This document shows positions 33,904-42,286 of a DNA stretch of 64,000 nucleotides, in pieces. Source of the stretch: Prevotella sp. (GTDB taxonomy: Bacteria > Bacteroidota > Bacteroidia > Bacteroidales > Bacteroidaceae); contig JAILBT010000111.1 of the NCBI GenBank assembly GCA_024680755.1, forward strand, positions 1 through 64,000. The letters are read 5' to 3'. Each line of letters opens with the position of its first letter. Position 1 is the stretch's first letter. The translations under genes were made by a program, and so were the position numbers. Below the pieces are notes generated by a model. The model worked only from the letters and a program-made list of their open reading frames with translations. It did no database searches and had not been told where the DNA came from.

Positions 33904-33926
33904 ATGTTGCGTTGCCAACGCAACAT
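33904..33926. repeat. Perfect 11-bp-arm palindrome upstream of rpoN
   Basis: ATGTTGCGTTG and CAACGCAACAT are separated by a single C, 16 bp before the rpoN start codon. It could be an operator or an RNA hairpin over the start region. Confidence 0.7.
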
Positions 33927-33941
33927 CTCTCCCCCACACCG

Positions 33942-35507
33942 ATGAACAACACACTAACCCAGAACCTCACCCAAGAGCAGCGGCTGCAGCAGACCATCTC
34001 GCAGCAGCAGCTGCTGCAGTCGCAGCTGGCCGAGATGCCGCTCGAACACCTGCTGGAGCGTGTCAACGACGAGCTGAACGACAACCCCGCACTGGAGCAG
34101 GGCAGCGACGAGCTGCACCTGCCCGGCGATGCCACGCCCGACAACACGCCGACAGACAGCGCTGCCGACGACATCAGCACCCACGGCTCTGCCGACGAGA
34201 CCGACACCTTCGACGCAGAACTGGACCGCGCTGACCGGCGCGACGCACTCGACATGGCGCTCGAGGGCATCGGACGCGACGACGAAGACCTGCCCGTCTA
34301 TAGCGGCGGACGGCAGCAGGCCGACGACGACCGCGACGAGATGGTCTATGGACAAGACACATCATTCATCGACACGCTCGAACAGCAGGCGGGCGAACTG
34401 GAACTGGACCAGAGGCAGCGATACATCATGGACTACCTGATAGGGTCGCTTGACGCCGACGGACTGCTGCGCACAAGCAATGCGGCCATCTGCGACGACC
34501 TGGCACTCTATCACAGCATCGAATGTAGCGAACAGGAGGTGGAACAGATGGTCGGCCTCTTGCAGCGCTTCGACCCGGCCGGCATAGGGACACGCTCGCT
34601 GAAAGAGTGTCTGCAGGTGCAGGCGCAACGACGACTGACCGCGACAAAGACAGGCGACAGACAGCAGCGACAGCTGCTCAGACTGGTCCTGGAGGTGGTG
34701 GAAAACCATTTCGACGACTTCGCACACAACCGCTGGCAGACCATCAGCCGCAGCATGCAACTGACAGAGGCACAGACCGAACAGGTGCAGCACGAGCTGC
34801 TCAGGCTGAACCCAAAGCCGGGAGCCGCGATGGGCGAGACAGTGGGACGGAGCATGGACGGCGTCACACCCGACTTCACCGTCTATGTGCACGACGACCA
34901 GACCATCACCTTCCACATCAACGACGACGAGCTGCCACAACTGCAGGTGTCGCAGACCTTTGCCGACATGCTGAGGCAATACCGCGACAACCGACAGAGC
35001 ATGACACGCCAGGCCAAGGAAGCACTGCTCTATGCACGCACCAAGGTAGCAGCGGCACAAGGCTTCATCGACGCTCTAAGACAGCGACATCGCAGCATGA
35101 CGCTCACCATGCAGGCCATCATCGACCTGCAGCGGCCTTTCTTCATCTACGGCGACGAAGCGTCGCTGCGCCCCATGACGCTACGCGACGTGGCAGCCAA
35201 GACGGGGCTCGACCTCAGCACCATCTCACGTGTCTGTCGCGGCAAGTATGCCGACACACCCTGGGGCCTCTTCCCGCTCAGACATTTCTTCGCCTCGGGC
35301 GTGGCCAACGAACAGGGCGAGGAGCTGTCTAACCGACACATCAAGGCAGCACTGCGCGAGCTGATAGACCACGAGGACAAGCGACACCCACTGAGCGACG
35401 AAGCCCTGAGCCAGCTGCTGCAGCAGCAGGGCCTGCCCGTGGCCCGCCGCACCGTAGCAAAATATCGCATCGTCATGGGCATACCATCAACACGACTCAG
35501 AAGATAA
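33942..35507 (+). CDS. rpoN: RNA polymerase sigma-54 factor RpoN
   Basis: The 521-residue protein directs RNA polymerase to -24/-12 promoters and needs enhancer-binding ATPases. The Gln/Leu-rich region I is clear (L-Q-Q-T-I-S-Q-Q-Q-L-L-Q-S-Q-L-A-E-M-P-L), followed by the acidic region II. The core-binding domain contains FDPAGIGTRSLKECL. The HTH contains VAAKTGLDLSTISRVCRGKY. The RpoN box is ARRTVAKYR near the C-terminus. I chose the ATG at 33942 over 33912 because region I starts there. No enhancer-binding activator is visible in the window. Confidence 0.96.
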   Translation: MNNTLTQNLTQEQRLQQTISQQQLLQSQLAEMPLEHLLERVNDELNDNPALEQGSDELHLPGDATPDNTPTDSAADDISTHGSADETDTFDAELDRADRRDALDMALEGIGRDDEDLPVYSGGRQQADDDRDEMVYGQDTSFIDTLEQQAGELELDQRQRYIMDYLIGSLDADGLLRTSNAAICDDLALYHSIECSEQEVEQMVGLLQRFDPAGIGTRSLKECLQVQAQRRLTATKTGDRQQRQLLRLVLEVVENHFDDFAHNRWQTISRSMQLTEAQTEQVQHELLRLNPKPGAAMGETVGRSMDGVTPDFTVYVHDDQTITFHINDDELPQLQVSQTFADMLRQYRDNRQSMTRQAKEALLYARTKVAAAQGFIDALRQRHRSMTLTMQAIIDLQRPFFIYGDEASLRPMTLRDVAAKTGLDLSTISRVCRGKYADTPWGLFPLRHFFASGVANEQGEELSNRHIKAALRELIDHEDKRHPLSDEALSQLLQQQGLPVARRTVAKYRIVMGIPSTRLRR

Positions 35508-35510
35508 ATT

Positions 35511-35634
35511 TCTCTGATTACTCAGATTATTCCGATTACTCAGAATACTCTGATTACTCTGATTACTCTGATTACTCTGATTACTCTGATTACTCTGATT
35601 ACTCCGATTACTCCGATTACTCTGATTACTCAGA
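35511..35634. repeat. 9-bp tandem array between rpoN and the PAP2-like gene
   Basis: About thirteen copies of GATTACTCT/GATTACTCC/GATTACTCA run in the direction of transcription, starting 3 bp after the rpoN stop. Confidence 0.92.
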
Positions 35635-35673
35635 AAATCCACCACCCAGAAATCTCCACCATTCCCTCATAGC

Positions 35674-36420
35674 ATGGACGGCAGAAAATTCATAGACGAG
35701 CAAGGCTCGCGGCTGCGCGCCGAGGGTGAGAAGCTGCGCGCCGAAGGCGAACGCCTCAAGGCCGAGGGCCGTCGGCTGCGTCAGCGCGGCCGTCGCTCGT
35801 TCACCCCGCAGCGCAACATTATCAACGCCGCACGGCTGCTCAGCCTGATGACAGACCCGTTCTATCTGCCCGTGCTGGGACTGCTGCTGCTCTTCACTCT
35901 GAGCTACCTCAACATGCTGCCGCTGGCCTTCAGGCTACAGGTGCTGCTGATGGTCTATCTGCTCACCGCCTTAGTGCCGCGGCTGCTCATCAGAGCCTAC
36001 CGGCGCTATCATGGCTGGACACCCTGGCAGCTCGGCTACCGCGAACGCCGCATGGTACCATACATCATCTCTGTCAGCTGCTACATGCTGTGCGTATGGT
36101 TGATGCACCTGCTGCACATACCACATTTCATGGGGGCCATCGTCACTGCCGCCCTGGTGGTGCAGATGGTGTGCCTGCTGGTCAATATATGGTGGAAAAT
36201 CAGCATTCACACTGCCAGCATTGGCGGTGTGGCAGGAGCGCTGATGTTCTTCGCCCTGATCTTCGGCTTCAACCCCGTAGGCTGGCTCGCGCTGTGCTTC
36301 ATCCTGGCCGGCATACTCGGCACCAGCCGTATGTTGCTGCGTCAGCACACCCTGGGCCAGGTCGTCGGCGGATTCCTTGCAGGCGTGGTGGCCTGCGTCG
36401 GGGGGCTGCTCATTGCATAG
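35674..36420 (+). CDS. PAP2-like membrane protein with heptad-repeat N-terminus
   Basis: This 248-residue protein starts with a charged segment made of 7-residue repeats (R-L-R-A-E-G-E / K-L-R-A-E-G-E / R-L-K-A-E-G-R), likely an amphipathic helix or coiled coil. Five to six membrane segments follow. Remnants of PAP2 phosphatase motifs are seen as S-I-H-T-A-S (for PSGH) and S-R-x5-H-x3-Q-x2-G (canonical S-R-x5-H-x3-D). The first motif (K-x6-R-P) is not evident and the usual Asp is Gln, so activity is doubtful. It lies between rpoN and purE. Confidence 0.7.
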   Translation: MDGRKFIDEQGSRLRAEGEKLRAEGERLKAEGRRLRQRGRRSFTPQRNIINAARLLSLMTDPFYLPVLGLLLLFTLSYLNMLPLAFRLQVLLMVYLLTALVPRLLIRAYRRYHGWTPWQLGYRERRMVPYIISVSCYMLCVWLMHLLHIPHFMGAIVTAALVVQMVCLLVNIWWKISIHTASIGGVAGALMFFALIFGFNPVGWLALCFILAGILGTSRMLLRQHTLGQVVGGFLAGVVACVGGLLIA

Positions 36421-36748
36421 CGCAGCACCACACACATCTGTCCGCCGCCCGTCTGTCCGATTGCCTATCCCGCATTAACCATGCACTTTAGAGTTGAAAT
36501 CAAGACTGAGAACTCGCTACGCCCTTAGCTCGTCTCATACCTCTCTAAATTCCAAAATCTTAAATCCCAAAATATAAGCTATCACTCCAATTGTCTAATT
36601 GTCTATCTGTCTAAATGTCTAATTGTCTATCTGTCTAATTGTCTATCTGTCTAAATGTCTAATTGTCTAACTGTCTATCTGTCTAATTGTCTATCTGTCT
36701 AATTGTCTATCTGTCTATCTGTCAAACCTTAAAGCATAAAGATCTATC
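36421..36748. other. Intergenic region before purE
   Basis: About 330 bases without a gene. The first 165 show nothing I recognise; 36591-36724 is an 8-bp array that ends 24 bp before purE. Confidence 0.7.
36591..36724. repeat. 8-bp tandem array (TGTCTAAT/TGTCTATC)n before purE
   Basis: About sixteen units alternate between TGTCTAAT, TGTCTATC and TGTCTAAA. The same family recurs at 39671-39821. Confidence 0.92.
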
Positions 36749-37255
36749 ATGCAACCTTTAGTAAGCATTATCATGGGCAGCACGAGTGACCTGCCCGTCA
36801 TGGAGAAAGCCTGTCAGCTGCTCGACCAGCTGCAGGTGCCCTTTGAGGTGAACGCCCTCTCGGCCCACCGCACGCCCCAGGCCGTCGAGCTGTTTGCGTC
36901 GCAGGCCCAGAGCCGCGGTCTGCGTGTCATCATCGCTGCGGCAGGCATGGCGGCCGCCCTGCCGGGTGTTATAGCCGCCCAGACCACCCTGCCAGTCATT
37001 GGCGTGCCCATCAAGGGTATGCTCGACGGTCTCGATGCCATGCTCAGTATCATACAGATGCCACCGGGCATACCCGTGGCCACCGTCGGTGTCAATGCCG
37101 CACAGAACGCCGCCCTCCTCGCCGTCGAGATACTGTCACTCAGCGACACCGCCCTGGCAGAGCGTCTGGCCGACTACAAGCAGAGCCTCAAGCAGAAGAT
37201 AGAGAAAGCCAACCGCAACCTGGCCGAAGTGAAATACGCATACAAGACGAACTAA
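36749..37255 (+). CDS. purE: N5-carboxyaminoimidazole ribonucleotide mutase PurE (class I)
   Basis: This enzyme converts N5-CAIR to CAIR in purine synthesis. The 168-residue protein carries I-M-G-S-T-S-D-L-P-V-M near the start, the S-A-H-R-T-P loop with the active-site His, and A-A-A-G-M-A-A-A-L-P-G-V. SAHRTP points to the class I mutase rather than the class II carboxylase. No purK is in the window. Confidence 0.95.
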   Translation: MQPLVSIIMGSTSDLPVMEKACQLLDQLQVPFEVNALSAHRTPQAVELFASQAQSRGLRVIIAAAGMAAALPGVIAAQTTLPVIGVPIKGMLDGLDAMLSIIQMPPGIPVATVGVNAAQNAALLAVEILSLSDTALAERLADYKQSLKQKIEKANRNLAEVKYAYKTN

Positions 37256-37298
37256 AAAAAACTCTCCGTTTTTTCTTGCTCATTTCGGGTCTTTTATA

Positions 37299-37306
37299 TA
37301 ACTTTG
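37299..37306 (+). promoter_or_regulatory. -7 promoter box of the 725-residue secreted protein
   Basis: TAACTTTG is followed by CAGCGCACA and a decayed copy of the double-hairpin element, as at the other element loci. Confidence 0.6.
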
Positions 37307-37315
37307 CAGCGCACA

Positions 37316-37329
37316 AGTCGACTCCTACT
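37316..37329 (+). repeat. Decayed double-hairpin element, copy 4
   Basis: AGT at the normal start, 9 nt after the -7 box, is joined directly to CGACTCCTACTACAAG, the normal right end. Compared with copy 1 the core of about 55 bp is missing. Confidence 0.6.
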
Positions 37330-37424
37330 ACAAGCCTTGCTAAGTATATATAAATCGATTAGAAAGTGTTAATTATCTGCATAACCATCATTAAACCATA
37401 TTACTAACCAATTCTTTTAACACA

Positions 37425-39602
37425 ATGAACAAAAATTTACTCAAATCCATGCTCGTAGCAGCCGGCATGACTGCCAGCATGGGGGCATGGGCGCAGGCTG
37501 ATGTCACAAGCCAGTACCTAACCAATGCCGATTTCTCTCAGGGTACACCTATCACCGTGGGCGTTTGCACCTATGCAAAGGACATGACAAACAATGGTAC
37601 TGAGTACAGCCAGCTTGTTCCTGTTGAAGGCTGGGATATTCCTGCAAACGGCGATGCCCGTGCCGGAGGTCTAGTGGCCTTTGGCTCTGGAGTATGGATT
37701 GGTGGACCCGGCTATGTGGCCCCGTTGACCAACAGCGACGGTGAATCTACAGGCAACATTCTGGGTCTGGTGGGCGTATGGACCGGTACAGCTCAGTACA
37801 CTCAGAACGCTACTCTCCCCGCAGGCACATACACCTTGGTGCTTGGAGTTTACAATTCTAAAGGTGGCACATCGGCCTTCAGCAAGAATTTGATAGGCTT
37901 CATTGAGAACGGCGGAACAGAACACCTTGCCACCACAACTACCTATGCTGTGAATACATGGAAATATGAGTTCATCACATTCACACTTGCAGAGGAAACA
38001 GCAGGTAAGTTCTCACTTGGTTATACATCTGCAAATGCTGGTTCTGGAAGTATGCCACATCTGTTCCTCTCGGGTATCCAACTGTTCAATGGTGAAATTA
38101 ACGCCGAAGAGTACGAGGCAGCCAAGCAGGAGACTCGCGAGTTCAAGGAATACACAATACTTTTGACCGAAGAGATTAACAAAGTCAAGGCTTCCGAGGA
38201 TGCCGACGAATTGGCCGACGCCATAGCTGCTGCAGAGCAGGCTCTTGCTAACGCCACCACCTCTGCGGAGCTGAAGCAGGCCTTGGAGGCACTGAAAGCT
38301 GCAGAGGAGGCTCTGGCCGACAGCAAGGAACTGGCCGAGAATACAGCAAAGCTTGAGGGTTCCAGCTATGCCAATCCTTCGGCAGACCAGCTTGTTAATG
38401 GCAGCTTTGACACCGCTGACCTGGGTTGGAGCCTGAACAATATGAAATATCAGGCGAACAATGAGCGTCCCACCCGTTACATTGAGCAATGGACCTCACA
38501 AGCCAACAATGGCCATCTAAACGATGGTTCTGCTACCCAGACACTGACAAACATGCCTGCTGGTGCATACGTCCTGACGGGTGAAGCAAACGCTGTACAG
38601 CAGGCTAATGCCGAACTGGAAATTACAGGCGTAACAATTAGCGTAAACAGTCAGCCTGTCGATGTGGCTGGACCTTGGCACAACTATGAGATAATCTACA
38701 ACCATCAGGAGGCTGGCGACATCACTGTCACCATCGCATTTACTGAAACCAATGCCAACTGGGTAGCCTTTGATGATTTCAAGCTCGTTTATGGCGGCGA
38801 CTACGAAAAGTATATGCAGGACAAGGACAATCCTCTCCTTGGCGCGAAGAAGGAACTGCAGGAAGCTATTGCTAATGCAACAAGCATAGCAGATGTTCCC
38901 ACAGGCAAGCTTTTCCAGAAAGATGCAGCCGATAAGAAGGCACTCGAAGATGCCGTTGCAGCCGCTCAGGCTGCACTTGACGCAGAGGATGCTACTCAGG
39001 AGAGCCTTGCAGCCGCTAAGACCACGCTTGAGGCAGCTGTTGAAGCATTTAAGGCTGCCGGTGTAGTCTTGCCTGACGCAGACAAGGCCTATGTGTTCCA
39101 GCTGATGCAGAAAGACAGCAACACAAAGCCCGCCGCTTCTGTTTACCTCGCTCTTAACGTAACGGAAGAGACCAGCGACGTTGTGCTGTCTGACGCAGAG
39201 TATCCTTTCTATTTCGAAGCAACTGAAGGAGGCTATTTCCTGAAAGCTACCGATACAGAGAACTATGTTGGCATAGCAGGCAACAACAACTGGACTATGA
39301 GTGCAGATGCTGACAAGAAGGCTGTCATCACGGTCGAAGTAATGGCTGATGGATACTACGCCTTGAAAGAAGCTAAAGGTTACATAGGTGTTGATAACGT
39401 AGAGGCAGGTTCTTTATGCTATGCAAACAAGGCCGTCAGCAACGAATGGGAAATCATTGCCGGCACTCCGACCGGCCTTACCACCGTCAACACTGCTGCC
39501 GCTGCCGGCAACGCTGCCATCTACAACCTCGCTGGCCAGCAGGTGAAGAGCGCTCAGAAGGGCCTCTACATCAAAAACGGACGCAAGTATATCGTAAAGT
39601 AA
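37425..39602 (+). CDS. Secreted surface protein with FIVAR-like helices and Por-type tail
   Basis: The 725-residue protein has a signal peptide (MNKNLLKSMLVAAGMTASMG, cut after A-W-A). A beta-rich module (about 25-225) resembles a carbohydrate-binding fold. An Ala/Glu-rich helical stretch (about 230-310) precedes a second similar module (about 320-465), and another helical stretch (about 470-545) follows. The C-terminus reads Y-N-L-A-G-Q-Q-V-...-K-G-L-Y-I-K-N-G-R-K-Y-I-V-K, like a type IX secretion signal. It is related in layout and tail to the 1078-residue protein at 11621-14857 and shares its promoter-element arrangement. No enzyme domain is seen. Confidence 0.8.
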   Translation: MNKNLLKSMLVAAGMTASMGAWAQADVTSQYLTNADFSQGTPITVGVCTYAKDMTNNGTEYSQLVPVEGWDIPANGDARAGGLVAFGSGVWIGGPGYVAPLTNSDGESTGNILGLVGVWTGTAQYTQNATLPAGTYTLVLGVYNSKGGTSAFSKNLIGFIENGGTEHLATTTTYAVNTWKYEFITFTLAEETAGKFSLGYTSANAGSGSMPHLFLSGIQLFNGEINAEEYEAAKQETREFKEYTILLTEEINKVKASEDADELADAIAAAEQALANATTSAELKQALEALKAAEEALADSKELAENTAKLEGSSYANPSADQLVNGSFDTADLGWSLNNMKYQANNERPTRYIEQWTSQANNGHLNDGSATQTLTNMPAGAYVLTGEANAVQQANAELEITGVTISVNSQPVDVAGPWHNYEIIYNHQEAGDITVTIAFTETNANWVAFDDFKLVYGGDYEKYMQDKDNPLLGAKKELQEAIANATSIADVPTGKLFQKDAADKKALEDAVAAAQAALDAEDATQESLAAAKTTLEAAVEAFKAAGVVLPDADKAYVFQLMQKDSNTKPAASVYLALNVTEETSDVVLSDAEYPFYFEATEGGYFLKATDTENYVGIAGNNNWTMSADADKKAVITVEVMADGYYALKEAKGYIGVDNVEAGSLCYANKAVSNEWEIIAGTPTGLTTVNTAAAAGNAAIYNLAGQQVKSAQKGLYIKNGRKYIVK

Positions 39603-39635
39603 ATACAAGCCCCGCAAAGGGATAAGACATAGTCA

Positions 39636-39668
39636 GGGGGCGCAACCATTAAAGGTTGTGCCCCCTAT
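39636..39668 (+). terminator. Terminator of the 725-residue secreted protein gene
   Basis: GGGGGCGCAACC (39636-39647) pairs with GGTTGTGCCCCC (39654-39665) with one G-T wobble, followed by TATTATAT. It lies 34 bp after the stop. Confidence 0.75.
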
Positions 39669-39670
39669 TA

Positions 39671-39821
39671 TATGTCTATCTGTCTAAATGTCTAATTGTC
39701 TAACTGTCTAATTGTCTAACTGTCTAATTGTCTAACTGTCTAATTGTCTAACTGTCTAACTGTCTAACTGTCTAATTGTCTAACTGTCTAACTGTCTAAT
39801 TGTCTAAATGTCTATCTGTCC
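39671..39821. repeat. 8-bp tandem array (TGTCTAAT/TGTCTAAC)n
   Basis: About nineteen units fill the gap between the terminator and the end of the convergent PEGA-domain gene. This is the same family as 36591-36724. Confidence 0.92.
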
Positions 39822-39827
39822 GAGCCG

Positions 39828-42071
39828 TTATTTCTCAAATCGCATCAGGATTGCTTTCGACAGGTCGGACCATGCAATGCCAACGCGACAAGAGTCTAAC
39901 TTAGACAAATATGATGATTTAGACACTTCGTCCGTCACATTGCTGGAAACAGAGACATGCTGTCGCTGGGCGGCCAATGCTGCAGAAGCAGCCATGTTGC
40001 CTTGAATGGCTGCCATGCGGGCAATGGGGTGGACATGCTGCGGGATGTCACACACCACATCGCCCCAGCTGTCTGCCCTGAACGTAGAGCTATCCAGGTT
40101 TACGTCAGAGAGAGTGACGGCATAGCCTTCGCCTGTCCAAAAGAAAGAAGCTGGCGTGGCGTGACAAGTGCCATTAACTCTATAAGTTGTCTCTCCGCGA
40201 TACTTCTCGTTGTTGCCGTCGTCGCTCATCTCATAGAGACTTGTCACGCTTATCGTATCAGGGATATATGGCAGGAACAACAGCGCGGCGAGGCGCACCG
40301 TGCCTAATGAGGCAGCAAGCTGGGTCGGAGCGAAAGTCTGCGATGGCGCGGGCGTGAGGCTGACGGAAGCGCGCTTCACTTTGTATCTCATTCCGTCGGT
40401 CTGTTCAAAATAAGAATCGTCTGACGAAAGTCTATATTCGGCTTTCTTTTCGTTGTCGTCGAAAAAACAGCTGCAGTCCAGTGTGGCCAGCGTGTCGCCT
40501 TGTTCCGTCAGCGTGACCACAGCATCTAGTTTTTCTAAACCTGTCGTCTCGCCGGCATAGCTCAGGACGTTGTTGCTACAGCTACGCTCGACGCGTATCT
40601 GTGTGTCCGTGTTGCCCCCACCTTTGATGTAGCACAGCACGAAATACTCTCCGTCTGCGTTATAGTACTCTTCTTCCACCTGGCACTCGAAGCCAGCGAA
40701 CATATAGCGGTCGGCCCATTCATACTGCTCTAACGACTGAAGGCCTTCGGCTGCGCTGCTGTTTTCGCCACTGTAGCCGTTGTTGTCGATGTGATGTTTT
40801 ACCAATTGCCTCACCTGTCCTCCCGCCATGCTGCGAGCATAGTGGAGTATGGCCGCGGTGATGGCTGCATGTCGCCCTTTCTGCGCGTCGGCCGTAGGTG
40901 GCGAGATGCCCAGCCAGCGGTCTGTCTGTGGCTGCACGGCCCAGGCGGGCAACGTTTTAGCTCGTGCCGTCTGCTGCGCCACGGGCTGCTGGGCAAGCAG
41001 GGCCTTGAGCTGGCCTTTGAGCAGTGTGGCCTCATAGTTGGCAGTCTGTCCCTCCCTAATGACTATAGTGTCACAGCGGTCGGCATACCCCTCGCGTTTG
41101 AGACACAGCGCGTGGTGGCCGATGAGCAGGTTTTGCACCCGCTGTGGCGTCCGCCCCATTTTCTGCCCATCGATATAGATGTCGGCCACAGCCGGCGTGC
41201 TGCTTATTTCGACGCTGCCGCAGATTGGCTGCGGGGAGGCAATATGTATGGTGTCGCCACCTGGCACCACGTCCACCTGGCGTTCCATGCGTGTGGTGCG
41301 GTGAGAGGCGAGCTTTGCCTCTATCACATAGACACCGGTGCTCAGCTGTCCCGTCCACTGGCTGCGGCCCATCAGTTCTCCGTTGACCCATATCTCAGCG
41401 TTGTTGTCCACGCAGAGCGTCACCTGGGCTATGTTAGGCTTCAGTCTGACGACCACCTCGACGGTGCTGTCAGGATTGTTGACGAGGACCTGTCCGGCTT
41501 CGGGTAAACAGTCTGGTGCCTGCACGCGCCAGTGGTAGGTGCCAAAGGCCATCATCTTCTGTGCGGTGCCGTCGGTGGTCTTCAGCATCTGTCCGTCGAG
41601 CATGACGATGGCATCCTTCGGCTCGACACGGAAGAGCACCCACTGCGTGGTGGGCTGCTCGTCCAACATGACCTGCACATGTCCGGTGGCCAGTTGCATG
41701 ACGTATGTCTGTGCCGCACCGACGGCCAGCCCAAGGTCTTTGTCGCGCAGCACACCGAGCCGCGGGTGTTGTATGGTAAGGCGCTTCACGCCTTCGGGCA
41801 CATAGACCCATATCTCGGCTGGGTGGTGCTGGTTCTGCTGCTCCACCTTCATCACTCCGAGCATACCCGGGTCGAAGCTGAAGCCGCGTTCGGTTGTCTC
41901 CACCTTTATCAGGGCGCAGCGCTTGCCGTTGACATCAAAGACCTCCGTGCCAGGCGTGATGGCTGTGAGGTCGTTAGCGGCATGATAGAACTGCTTGACA
42001 AGGATGTTCTGCGCCTGCAACGGGGCGAGAATCAGCAGCAATATGAAGAGTATTGTGGTGCGTTTTTTCAT
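39828..42071 (-). CDS. PEGA-domain exported protein
   Basis: The 747-residue protein has a signal peptide (MKKRTTILFILLLILAPLQA). Several PEGA-like beta modules follow, seen as E-I-W-V-N-G-E-L-M-G-R-S and A-D-I-Y-I-D-G-Q-K-M-G-R-T-P around residues 230-330. The C-terminal 350 residues contain an Ala/His-rich helical part and two beta-rich segments with no recognised family. PEGA domains are usually surface or envelope linked; the role is unknown. I chose the ATG at 42071, as an earlier in-frame start (42134) reads through the neighbouring terminator. Confidence 0.75.
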   Translation of the reverse strand: MKKRTTILFILLLILAPLQAQNILVKQFYHAANDLTAITPGTEVFDVNGKRCALIKVETTERGFSFDPGMLGVMKVEQQNQHHPAEIWVYVPEGVKRLTIQHPRLGVLRDKDLGLAVGAAQTYVMQLATGHVQVMLDEQPTTQWVLFRVEPKDAIVMLDGQMLKTTDGTAQKMMAFGTYHWRVQAPDCLPEAGQVLVNNPDSTVEVVVRLKPNIAQVTLCVDNNAEIWVNGELMGRSQWTGQLSTGVYVIEAKLASHRTTRMERQVDVVPGGDTIHIASPQPICGSVEISSTPAVADIYIDGQKMGRTPQRVQNLLIGHHALCLKREGYADRCDTIVIREGQTANYEATLLKGQLKALLAQQPVAQQTARAKTLPAWAVQPQTDRWLGISPPTADAQKGRHAAITAAILHYARSMAGGQVRQLVKHHIDNNGYSGENSSAAEGLQSLEQYEWADRYMFAGFECQVEEEYYNADGEYFVLCYIKGGGNTDTQIRVERSCSNNVLSYAGETTGLEKLDAVVTLTEQGDTLATLDCSCFFDDNEKKAEYRLSSDDSYFEQTDGMRYKVKRASVSLTPAPSQTFAPTQLAASLGTVRLAALLFLPYIPDTISVTSLYEMSDDGNNEKYRGETTYRVNGTCHATPASFFWTGEGYAVTLSDVNLDSSTFRADSWGDVVCDIPQHVHPIARMAAIQGNMAASAALAAQRQHVSVSSNVTDEVSKSSYLSKLDSCRVGIAWSDLSKAILMRFEK

Positions 42072-42102
42072 AGGGGCGATAATAAATATGGTGGAGGAAT
42101 AT

Positions 42103-42132
42103 AAAAAAGCCTCGCCCCATAAGGGGCGGGGC
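42103..42132 (-). terminator. Terminator of the exb-ton operon
   Basis: On the reverse strand GCCCCGCCCC, loop TTAT and GGGGCGAGGC are followed by TTTTTT. It lies 155 bp after the TPR gene stop. Confidence 0.8.
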
Positions 42133-42164
42133 ATGTGGGTTTGCGGGGGATTGATTGATTCCGA

Positions 42165-42286
42165 AATTGCCTGAGAGTGACTGAGGATTCTTAGGATTGC
42201 CTAAGGATTTCTATGACTTCTTAGGATTGCCTAAGACCGTATAGGATTACCGAGGACTTCCCAGGATTTCCTAGTGCCTCCTAAGA
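42165..42286. repeat. Degenerate CTTAGGATTGCCTAAGGA repeats
   Basis: TTCTTAGGATTGCCTAAG occurs twice (near 42190 and 42217), with weaker relatives around them such as TATAGGATTACCGAGGA and CCCAGGATTTCCTAG. Each is itself a short imperfect palindrome (CTTAGG...CCTAAG). Confidence 0.55.
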
